Assembly (NCBI GenBank): GCA_002438505.1
Contig: DJPI01000002.1
Coordinates: 1 to 32,687 of the forward strand
Reading direction: 5' to 3'
DNA length: 32,687 nucleotides
Origin: Ruminococcaceae bacterium UBA6416
GTDB lineage: Bacteria; Bacillota; Clostridia; Oscillospirales; Acutalibacteraceae
Every line of letters begins with the position of its first letter. Position 1 is the stretch's first letter. A program made the translations under genes and the position numbers. This document shows, piece after piece, positions 13,335 through 19,828 of the stretch. The notes under the pieces are model-generated. The model had not been told where the DNA came from, ran no database searches, and saw nothing but the letters and a program-made list of their open reading frames with translations.

Positions 13335-15485
13335 TCAGCTTGCACGGGTGGTCTGCATCGGAGTGCCGGCCTTAGCGGTTGCCGTGTAAGCAACGGTGGC
13401 ATCGGAATCCGGGTTGTTTTCAACTTCCGGAGTCTCTTTCCTTTCGTAGTAAGTCAGGGATGAAAGCTCCTTTTCGCTCTTCATATCAAACCGCTTAACG
13501 GTGGTGTCGCTTATTGTGTAAACAAAGTTTCCAACGAATGTTCCGCGGAAAACATTTGAGTAATCCTCTTTTGACGAATGAACATAGACATTCTTTTCCG
13601 TGAATTTGTTGTTTTCAACGGTAAAGGTTTTGAAAACGAGCTTTGTCTTTGAATCATTATAATAAGTCACGGGAATTCCGAAGGTGTTTTCGTCAATCAT
13701 CAAAAAGGCTTTTGCATCGTTGCTGTCAACGCGGCACTCGGCGTTTTTCATAACGTGGGAGGCAACCTCTTTCGGCTTTTTCTTGTTGCTGACATCAAAG
13801 AGTGAAATTTTGACCTTTGAAAAGTCTGCGTTCTCCTCATCTCCGTCATAGCCAATTCCGATGAGAAGGTTTTCAGACAGCGGATGAAGATAGCTTGAAA
13901 AGCCGGGGAGCTTGACCTCGCCGAGAATTTCCGGCTTGTTCGGCCTGCTCAGGTCAATCGCAAAGAGCGGGTCCGTGTTTTTGAATGTGACAACATACGC
14001 CGTGTTGCCCATGAAGCGGACGCTTTTTATCTGCTCGTCATGCGCAATGTTTTCAAGCTTTCCGATAACCTTCATGTTTTCGTCAATAACATAGAGGCTG
14101 CTGACGTCAATGTCGGTTTTATAGTTGTAATCGGTTGTTGCAATGCGGAAATATTTTCCGCTCTGATCCATCATATACTGGCCGCCGCACGTTCCGGGAA
14201 CGCTTGTGCTGCCTTTATAGGTGATTTCCCCGCTTTTCAGAGAGAATGCGTGAATGTCCATCGCGGTCTCATCTTCATCATAGTTCGGGCAGGCAACATA
14301 AAGCGTGTCGCTTGAGCAGTAAACGGTATTTCCTTCTGCAATAACGCTCTTTTTGCTTATCTTGCTGTTTTCATCGGCCGTGTCATAGCAGCTGATGACG
14401 GTGCTTGTTGAAGCGTTCTTCTTGCTCTTGTCAATATAAATGTCATCGCAGGTGAGTTTTTCATCGTTAATTTTTGCATAAAAGGCAGTATCCTCTTTGT
14501 AATCCGGAGAATAACTCGTCACGGTATAAAGATAAGAGCCTATCATTCTTGAGGCAACGATGTTTCCGTCCTGCTTAACGCGGCGCAGCTCTTTAATGCT
14601 GCCTCGTTCGGTGATGTCAAAAACGGCCGAAAAGCTGTCTGATACCCGGAAATAATAACAGCTGCGGCTGTATATGCTGTCCTTGGCGGAAAAATCATCG
14701 TTGTTTTCCGTTTCATAGCCGGTGACAACAAGGCGGTTGCCGCTCAGGTACATATCACTGATATAAGCGCTCTTTTTCTTTCCGGACGCATTGAGCTCGG
14801 TTTGGCTCATAAGTTTCATTGTTCCGGCGTCAATGATTGAAAGGGTGTTGTTGCTGATGATATAAAGGAAATTGCCGTCCGTTTTAACAATGTCCGCCTC
14901 GTCAACTCCGTCAACCTGAACATTGGTTTTTCCGAATTCGGATAACTCTAATTCGCCGGTTTCAGCAGCACCGTTTGTTCCGGTTGCCGCCATTGTCGGA
15001 GCCGCCATATCCGCCGCAGCGACGTCTTTTGCCGTGTCAAAAAGCGGGGTAGAATCGTCATATCTTTGCTTGGCAAATTCGGCAAGAGCGTTCTTGCGAT
15101 AGTTTTCGGCGTCCTTTTCGCTTTTGAATTTTGAAAGGGAAATTTTCTTTGTTCCAACATTCAGCTCCTTATATGTCTTTTCCGCCGTTTGAGCCGGTGC
15201 CGTTTCCTGCTGAACTTCTTCCTGTGAAACGGCCGGGTTATACCTGACGGGTCTTTGAGTGTTAAGGCTCATTCTGAAGCCTGCCGCGGCGCCGACCGCA
15301 ACAACGGCAAACACCGCCGCGGCGGCAAGGACGCGCGGAAAAACCTTGACGTTCTTTTTCTTTTCCGGCGTTGCGGCGCTGTTTTTAATTTTTTGAACAA
15401 TTTTTTCTTTTGAAAGGCTTTCCGGAAGAGAAATGTCGCCGGAAAAAAGCTCTTTCATATCATCATAGTTTTCGCTTTTGGCCAT
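13335..15485 (-). CDS. Membrane-anchored beta-propeller protein (Beta_propel family), sigma-factor partner
   Basis: This 716-residue protein has a cytoplasmic N-terminus (1-48), one membrane segment (about 49-68, VLAAAAVFAVVAVGAAAGF) and a large extracytoplasmic domain. The block TNVQVDGVDEADIVKTDG (about 180-197) is the hallmark entry of the C-terminal beta-propeller family distantly related to WD40, and repeated short blades such as GNFLYIISNNTLSIID and GNTAYVVTF follow. The N-terminal tail (ELFSGDISLPESLSKEKIV) resembles the sigma-binding end of anti-sigma proteins. It begins 6 nt after the ECF sigma gene, whose stop codon lies in its GAGGTGA ribosome site, so the two are coupled. A role as an envelope sensor restraining the sigma factor is inferred; the ligand is unknown. 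Confidence 0.85.
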   Translation of the reverse strand: MAKSENYDDMKELFSGDISLPESLSKEKIVQKIKNSAATPEKKKNVKVFPRVLAAAAVFAVVAVGAAAGFRMSLNTQRPVRYNPAVSQEEVQQETAPAQTAEKTYKELNVGTKKISLSKFKSEKDAENYRKNALAEFAKQRYDDSTPLFDTAKDVAAADMAAPTMAATGTNGAAETGELELSEFGKTNVQVDGVDEADIVKTDGNFLYIISNNTLSIIDAGTMKLMSQTELNASGKKKSAYISDMYLSGNRLVVTGYETENNDDFSAKDSIYSRSCYYFRVSDSFSAVFDITERGSIKELRRVKQDGNIVASRMIGSYLYTVTSYSPDYKEDTAFYAKINDEKLTCDDIYIDKSKKNASTSTVISCYDTADENSKISKKSVIAEGNTVYCSSDTLYVACPNYDEDETAMDIHAFSLKSGEITYKGSTSVPGTCGGQYMMDQSGKYFRIATTDYNYKTDIDVSSLYVIDENMKVIGKLENIAHDEQIKSVRFMGNTAYVVTFKNTDPLFAIDLSRPNKPEILGEVKLPGFSSYLHPLSENLLIGIGYDGDEENADFSKVKISLFDVSNKKKPKEVASHVMKNAECRVDSNDAKAFLMIDENTFGIPVTYYNDSKTKLVFKTFTVENNKFTEKNVYVHSSKEDYSNVFRGTFVGNFVYTISDTTVKRFDMKSEKELSSLTYYERKETPEVENNPDSDATVAYTATAKAGTPMQTTRAS

Positions 15486-15491
15486 AGCTTG

Positions 15492-16010
15492 TCACCTCAT
15501 CATTTCGCGTAATTTTGCAACGGTGCGGTTCTTTTTTGAGCGCACCGAGCCGCTCTTCATTGAAAGCATTTTTCCAATCTCTCCGCTTGAGTAGCCCGCA
15601 ATGAAAGAGAGGAGAAGAATTTCCCTTTCATCCTTCTCAAGCGCGGCAAGAGCCGTTTTAACGGCAAGCTTTTCAAGCGTCAGGTCTGCGCCTTCCGGAA
15701 TGTCATTGGCAAAGGAAAGCTCCGTTTTTTGCAGCGAGAGCGCTTTTTCCTTTTGCTGCTTTTTGCAGCAGTTGAAAAGGATTGAAAAAAGCCAGGGCTT
15801 AAATGCGCTTTTCTTTTTGAGCCGGCCAATGTTCCGGAAAGCGGCCAATGCGGCGTCGCTGACCGCGTCCTCTGCAAGAAAAGGCGAACCGGTGTAATAA
15901 AGCGCAAAGCGGTACATATCCTTTGCATAGACGGAATAAAGCTCGCCGAAAGCGTCTGCGTTTCCGTTTTGAGTCTGAACGACAAGATTTTCGATAAAGT
16001 CTGAGCTCAT
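15492..16010 (-). CDS. ECF-type RNA polymerase sigma factor
   Basis: This 172-residue sigma-70 family protein has only regions 2 and 4. Region 2 spans about 15-85, with DAFGELYSVYAKDMYRFAL and LAEDAVSDAALAAFRNI in place of the usual AEDxxQexF core. Region 4 (about 120-170) contains the helix-turn-helix in LLLSFIAGYSSGEIGKML and SGSVRSKKNRTVAKLREMM. It should redirect RNA polymerase to a small regulon that probably includes this operon. It is first in the operon, directly ahead of the beta-propeller gene, the arrangement expected for a sigma/anti-sigma pair. GGAGGGC precedes the ATG. The promoter at 16069-16097 looks housekeeping-like rather than a typical ECF GGAAC-type site. Confidence 0.93.
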   Translation of the reverse strand: MSSDFIENLVVQTQNGNADAFGELYSVYAKDMYRFALYYTGSPFLAEDAVSDAALAAFRNIGRLKKKSAFKPWLFSILFNCCKKQQKEKALSLQKTELSFANDIPEGADLTLEKLAVKTALAALEKDEREILLLSFIAGYSSGEIGKMLSMKSGSVRSKKNRTVAKLREMMR

Positions 16011-16068
16011 TAACTATCGCCCTCCGTTCACAATATTAGAGAAAAATTCAAGCTCATCTGTTGCATTC

Positions 16069-16097
16069 ATTTTACAAAAATTTCTGAAAATTTTCAA
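16069..16097 (-). promoter_or_regulatory. Promoter of the sigma/beta-propeller operon
   Basis: On the minus strand, TTGAAA (16097-16092), 17 nt, then TAAAAT (16074-16069), about 60 nt before the start codon. Confidence 0.65.
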
Positions 16098-16170
16098 CAT
16101 ACCGTTTATAAAAACGGTGAAAGATAAAAAAGACCGGCAAGTATCCGGTCAAAAAGCAAGGAGGATAAAA

Positions 16171-16341
16171 ATGAAGAGCTCAAAAAAAAGAAAAAGCCCC
16201 TGTGTTTCTCCAAAGGTTGAGGAGATAATCAAAATCTGGCGTCCGCGTTCAGACAGCCTTCAGACGGACGTTCTCGGCTCATACACGGGAACAAGCGAGT
16301 TTGATGACAAAAGACCCGTTCAGGATGCGGATGACCTTTGA
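16171..16341 (+). CDS. Small conserved protein, 56 residues, unknown function
   Basis: A perfect AAGGAGG 6 nt upstream marks the ATG at 16171; an earlier in-frame start at 16117 lacks a ribosome site. The product is basic at the N-terminus (MKSSKKRKSPCVSPKVEE), then has IIKIWRPRSDSLQTDVLGSYTGT, and ends in an acidic PVQDADDL tail. From memory, a DVxGSYTGTxxD...PVQDADDL ending recurs in short clostridial proteins of unknown function, though I cannot check this here. There is no signal peptide or membrane segment. It is divergent from the ECF sigma gene, with about 160 nt between start codons. Confidence 0.72.
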   Translation: MKSSKKRKSPCVSPKVEEIIKIWRPRSDSLQTDVLGSYTGTSEFDDKRPVQDADDL

Positions 16342-16361
16342 TGTGCCGTTTTGCGGCTTTC

Positions 16362-16396
16362 AAAAAAATTCGGCTCGTGCTTTTGCATGAGCCGAA
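16362..16396 (-). terminator. Terminator of the membrane protein gene at 16434
   Basis: The 12-bp stem TTCGGCTCATGC / GCACGAGCCGAA (minus-strand reading, one wobble) has loop AAAA and is followed by seven T residues on the minus strand. There is no T run on the plus strand. Confidence 0.9.
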
Positions 16397-16433
16397 AGCA
16401 ACATATGCTTCTGCGAAAAAACGAACATATTAC

Positions 16434-17258
16434 TTAATGATGCTCTCTGTAATATCTTTCCGCATCATCAAAGCTAAAAAAGTTGTCATAATTTTCGTCA
16501 TAAAAATCCTCTTCATTTGCAAAGTCCTTTGCATTGTATGGGTCATTATCCCGAGTTGACTTCTCCCTTTTTTTCGGTGTGTAAGGAACGGTAACATCAT
16601 TTCTGTGATCCCACACCTCAGTAACCCATCTATTGACGCAGCGAACGGTAAACACGGTTCTTTTTCCGACCTTGAAATCATAGATATTTGCCACATACCG
16701 CTCCCCACCGATAATCTCGTAGTTGTGACGTACCTTGTCTGACGGAGCTCCGAGAGAGGTTTTGCCGATATCACTTTCCAGCATCCCGACATACGGCACC
16801 CCGGAGGCGATTTTTTCCTGATGTGCTCTTAGCTCCTCCTCTGCTTTTTCTTTACTATACTTTTCATATTTAACCTTCACTTCTGCGTTAAATTCATCTA
16901 TTGCTTTTGACTTTTCTGCTGTCAGAAAAGAAAACCGGACGTCTTTCATGCTGTAATATGCGCCGGGAATATTGTTGTCATTATAAAAGATGTGCGCCCG
17001 GCAAAGAGAAATGTACGAGGCGGTGTCAAGAAAGTCCCTGCTCTTAAGCTCCTTAAACAGTTCCTCCGCCTCTTCATATGAACCGTTTTCAACAAGTGAA
17101 ACGGCTTTTCTGTAAGCGCCGTAATTGACGGCAAGCATTGCCAAAAGCACCGCCGCAACCGTTCCTGCAATGACGGCGGCAGCAATCCGGGTCTTGCGTT
17201 TGTTCCTTCTTTTGTGATTGTCACACGCTGCGGCCATTTCAACACCTTGATTTTCCAC
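16434..17258 (-). CDS. One-pass membrane protein with TPR-like and BamE-like segments
   Basis: This protein of about 274 residues has a basic, Arg/Lys-rich cytoplasmic N-terminus, one membrane segment (about residues 26-47, AAAVIAGTVAAVLLAMLAV) and an external part. The external part opens with a helical-repeat-like unit (AVSLVENGSYEEAEELFKELKSRDF...DTASYI). Near residue 150 a segment follows, YVGMLESDIGKTSLGAPSDK...YDFKVGKRTVFTV, whose GMxxxDI...LGxP pattern resembles BamE/OmlA-fold domains; that likeness is inference. The C-terminus is rich in Asp, Asn and aromatic residues. GTG at 17258 is preferred, since AGGGGGC lies 6 nt upstream, while the TTG at 17264 is too close to it. An ATG at 17234 is also possible. 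It is monocistronic. Confidence 0.72.
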   Translation of the reverse strand: MENQGVEMAAACDNHKRRNKRKTRIAAAVIAGTVAAVLLAMLAVNYGAYRKAVSLVENGSYEEAEELFKELKSRDFLDTASYISLCRAHIFYNDNNIPGAYYSMKDVRFSFLTAEKSKAIDEFNAEVKVKYEKYSKEKAEEELRAHQEKIASGVPYVGMLESDIGKTSLGAPSDKVRHNYEIIGGERYVANIYDFKVGKRTVFTVRCVNRWVTEVWDHRNDVTVPYTPKKREKSTRDNDPYNAKDFANEEDFYDENYDNFFSFDDAERYYREHH

Positions 17259-17281
17259 GGCCAAGCCCCCTTTTTTTCTTC

Positions 17282-17310
17282 ATTATATCACAATTTTCTT
17301 CCTTTGTCAC
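17282..17310 (-). promoter_or_regulatory. Promoter of the TPR/BamE-like protein gene
   Basis: On the minus strand, GTGACA (17310-17305), 17 nt, then a perfect TATAAT (17287-17282), 24 nt before the start codon. Confidence 0.72.
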
Positions 17311-17387
17311 CTAAAATTTATCGGTCAAGCAAGGAAAATTATGCACAGTGAACAAAAATTTTTGCACAAAATTAGCTATAAATCAGT

Positions 17388-17416
17388 TTGAACTTTTGGT
17401 CACTATATGATAAAAT
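17388..17416 (+). promoter_or_regulatory. Promoter of the EF-G-like gene
   Basis: TTGAAC (17388-17393), 17 nt, then TAAAAT (17411-17416). Predicted start is near 17423, leaving a leader of about 170 nt. Confidence 0.72.
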
Positions 17417-17422
17417 AATCCT

Positions 17423-17596
17423 GTTAACTTCAAGTATTGTAATATTTGAGTGACTGGGCAGCGAACGATTGCTTGTTCGATTCAATCGGCGCCTGCCTAA
17501 ACATAAAGGCGGAAAATTCTTTCTCCGCCGTGAAAACGGATCGCGCCGGGGGTGTTGTCGTTATCCCCGATGTCTGCGGTTCAAGGAGGTTATTGT
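17423..17596 (+). promoter_or_regulatory. Structured 5' leader of the EF-G-like gene (unassigned cis-regulatory RNA candidate)
   Basis: Three helices can be drawn. The first pairs GGCAG (17457-17461) with CTGCC (17493-17497) around an inner CGATTG / CAATCG stem (17466-17471 / 17483-17488). The second pairs GGCGGA (17508-17513) with TCCGCC (17524-17529). The third pairs CGGGG (17547-17551) with CCCCG (17565-17569). AAGGAGG (17583-17589) follows 14 nt later. The leader is GC-rich compared with the upstream DNA. No known riboswitch consensus fits in full; a GACTGGGC stretch at 17452-17459 only loosely recalls the ZTP motif. No T run follows helix 3, so control of translation is more likely than termination. 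Confidence 0.5.
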
Positions 17597-19666
17597 ATGA
17601 AATCTTACGACGCAAAAAATATCAGAAATATCGCCATTGCCGGTCACACGGGAAAGGGCAAAACAACTCTTGCCGAGGCCATGCTTTTCCTTGCAAAAGC
17701 AACTGACAGACTTGGTAAGGTCAGTGACGGAAACACCGTAATGGACTTTGACGCCGAAGAAAAAAAGCGCCAGTGCTCCCTTTCAACGGCGTTTGCTCCC
17801 CTTGAGTGGAGAGATACAAAAATCAACCTTCTTGACGCTCCCGGAAAGTTCGATTTTGAAGGCGGCGTTTATGAGGCGATGCGTGCCGCCGAGTGCGCCC
17901 TCATCGTTACGAGCGCTGGCTCCGGCTTTGACGTCGGTGCGGAAAAGGCAATCAAGGCTGCTGACAAGAGAGGTATTGCAAAGTTCTTTGCAATCACCAA
18001 AATCGACGCCGAAAACAGAGACTTTTTCAAAACCTTTGAAGCTCTTAAGGAAGAAGTCGGCTCAAAGCTCTGCCCCGTTGTCATTCCTCACATGGTCAAC
18101 GGCAAGGTTGAGTCATACGTTAACCTTTGCAGCAACAAAGCTTTCAAATATTCAAACGGAAAATCAACCGTTATCGACGTTCCGGACGATCCCCATCTCG
18201 GCGAGATGAGAGACGTTCTCATGGAAGCTGTTGCTTCCGTTGACGATGACCTCATGATGAAGTTCTTTGATGGCGAGGAGCTCACAAAGGAAGAAATCAT
18301 TGACGGCCTTACCAAGGGCGTTGAACAGGGTGAAATTTATCCCGTATACGCCTGCTCGGGAACGAACCTTGACGGCGTTGACCTTCTTCTTGACGCAATC
18401 GTTTTCTCCGCTCCCTCACCGGCGCAGGCTGGTTCCGAAAAAGCCGAAAACGACTCCGGCGATGAAATTGAAGTGAAATGCGACCCGAACGGACCGCTCG
18501 CGGCAATCTGCTTCAAGACCGTTGCCGACCCGTTTGTCGGAAAGATGTCATATGTCAAGGTTGTTTCCGGAAAAATCACCGCAGAAGTTCCCGCTTTCAA
18601 CGCAAGAACCGGCGAAAGCGAAAGAATGGGCAAGCTCATCTCCGTCAGAGGCAGCAAGCAGGAGGACATTTCCGCAATCACCGCCGGCGACATTGGCGTT
18701 ATCACAAAGCTCTCCGGCCTTGCAACGGGCGACACAATCTGCAGTTCAAAGAATATTATCAAGCTTTCCGGCGTTGACTTCCCGGCTCCCTCGCTTTCAA
18801 TGGCTATCGTTGTCAAGAAAAAGGGCGAGGAGGACAAGGTTGCCGCAGGTCTGCGCAGAATTATGGGTGAGGATCCCACCGTTGTTTTCTCAAATAATGA
18901 GGAAACAAGAGAGATGATTCTCTCAGGTCTTGGTGAACAGCACCTTGACATTGTTCTTGCAAAGCTCAAGTCAAAGTTCGGCGTTGAAATTGACCTCAAA
19001 ATTCCGCGTGTTGCATACAGAGAAACGATCCGCAAGAGCTGTCAGGTTCAGGGACGCCACAAAAAGCAGTCCGGCGGTTCAGGTCAGTTTGGTGACGTTT
19101 GGATCCGCTTTGAGCCGCATGACGGCGATGAGCTGATTTTTGAAACGGAGGTTGTTGGCGGCTCCGTTCCGAAGAACTACTTCCCGGCGGTTGAAAAGGG
19201 TCTCCAGGAAGCAATCCTCAAAGGACCCCTTGCCGGATATCCGATGGTTGGACTTAAGGCTGTTCTTTATGACGGTTCTTACCACCCCGTTGACTCGAAC
19301 GATATGGCGTTCCGCACCGCGGCAAAGATTGCATATAAAAACGGTATGGCGCAGGCTAATCCGGTCATTCTTGAGCCTATCGGCGAACTCAAGGTTTATG
19401 TTCCCGATGCAAACCTCGGCGACATTATGGGCGATATTACAAAGCGCCGCGGCCGTGTTCTCGGAATGGGTGCAGCGGACGAACCGAAGATGCAGGAGCT
19501 TGTTGCCGAAGTTCCGATGGCGGAAATGGGCAATTTTGCAACCACGCTGCGCTCCGTGACCGCAGGCAGAGGACACTTCACTCTCACCTTTGCGCGTTAT
19601 GAGGACGCTCCCGGAAATGTTGCGCAGAAAGTTATCGATGACGCGAAAGCCGAATCCGACGACTAA
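17597..19666 (+). CDS. Elongation factor G-like GTPase (EF-G paralogue)
   Basis: This 689-residue protein has the full EF-G domain order but a divergent G domain. The P-loop is GHTGKGKTT (16-24) instead of AHxDxGKTT. The G3 motif is DAPGKFDF, so the catalytic His of DTPGHVDF is replaced by Lys; many bacterial EF-G-like paralogues have Tyr or Phe there. G4 is TKID, not NKxD. Domains II-V are well kept, including the domain IV block GSGQFGDVWIRFEP and the domain V block GDIMGDITKRRGRVLGM. It is probably a ribosome-associated factor distinct from housekeeping EF-G; the cellular role is unknown. The ATG at 17597 is fixed by AAGGAGG 7 nt upstream. It is monocistronic, with a structured leader. Confidence 0.9.
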   Translation: MKSYDAKNIRNIAIAGHTGKGKTTLAEAMLFLAKATDRLGKVSDGNTVMDFDAEEKKRQCSLSTAFAPLEWRDTKINLLDAPGKFDFEGGVYEAMRAAECALIVTSAGSGFDVGAEKAIKAADKRGIAKFFAITKIDAENRDFFKTFEALKEEVGSKLCPVVIPHMVNGKVESYVNLCSNKAFKYSNGKSTVIDVPDDPHLGEMRDVLMEAVASVDDDLMMKFFDGEELTKEEIIDGLTKGVEQGEIYPVYACSGTNLDGVDLLLDAIVFSAPSPAQAGSEKAENDSGDEIEVKCDPNGPLAAICFKTVADPFVGKMSYVKVVSGKITAEVPAFNARTGESERMGKLISVRGSKQEDISAITAGDIGVITKLSGLATGDTICSSKNIIKLSGVDFPAPSLSMAIVVKKKGEEDKVAAGLRRIMGEDPTVVFSNNEETREMILSGLGEQHLDIVLAKLKSKFGVEIDLKIPRVAYRETIRKSCQVQGRHKKQSGGSGQFGDVWIRFEPHDGDELIFETEVVGGSVPKNYFPAVEKGLQEAILKGPLAGYPMVGLKAVLYDGSYHPVDSNDMAFRTAAKIAYKNGMAQANPVILEPIGELKVYVPDANLGDIMGDITKRRGRVLGMGAADEPKMQELVAEVPMAEMGNFATTLRSVTAGRGHFTLTFARYEDAPGNVAQKVIDDAKAESDD

Positions 19667-19707
19667 TATAACCGAATTCTTGTTTTTACATAAACAAACA
19701 CAATTTC

Positions 19708-19738
19708 AAAAGGGCTGTCCAAACGGGCAGCTCTTTTG
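19708..19738 (+). terminator. Terminator of the EF-G-like gene
   Basis: AAAAGGGCTGTCC pairs imperfectly with GGGCAGCTCTTTT around loop AAAC, followed by a short T stretch. Confidence 0.75.
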
Positions 19739-19770
19739 TTGTGCGCTTTTCACAAGCCGCAGACAAAGAG

Positions 19771-19806
19771 CAAAAAAACAGCGGCCGCCTTTTTGGCAGC
19801 CGCTGT
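19771..19806 (-). terminator. PFOR terminator
   Basis: Minus-strand stem ACAGCGGCTGCC / GGCGGCCGCTGT (one wobble) with loop AAAAA, followed by seven T residues. Confidence 0.9.
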
Positions 19807-19828
19807 GATTTTAATTTGTGACGCTTAA

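Noticed and set aside
17452..17530. ZTP (pfl) riboswitch before the EF-G-like gene
   Set aside because: GACTGGGC resembles the first conserved block, but the second block and pseudoknot of that riboswitch are not present, and the gene is not a purine or folate gene.
17446..17706. An 86-codon open frame spanning the leader of the EF-G-like gene as a leader peptide gene
   Set aside because: Its TTG start has no ribosome site, it runs into the EF-G-like gene in another frame, and its composition follows the RNA hairpins.
18337..19035. 232-codon minus-strand open frame inside the EF-G-like gene
   Set aside because: It is antisense to a conserved GTPase gene, with no ribosome site or promoter.
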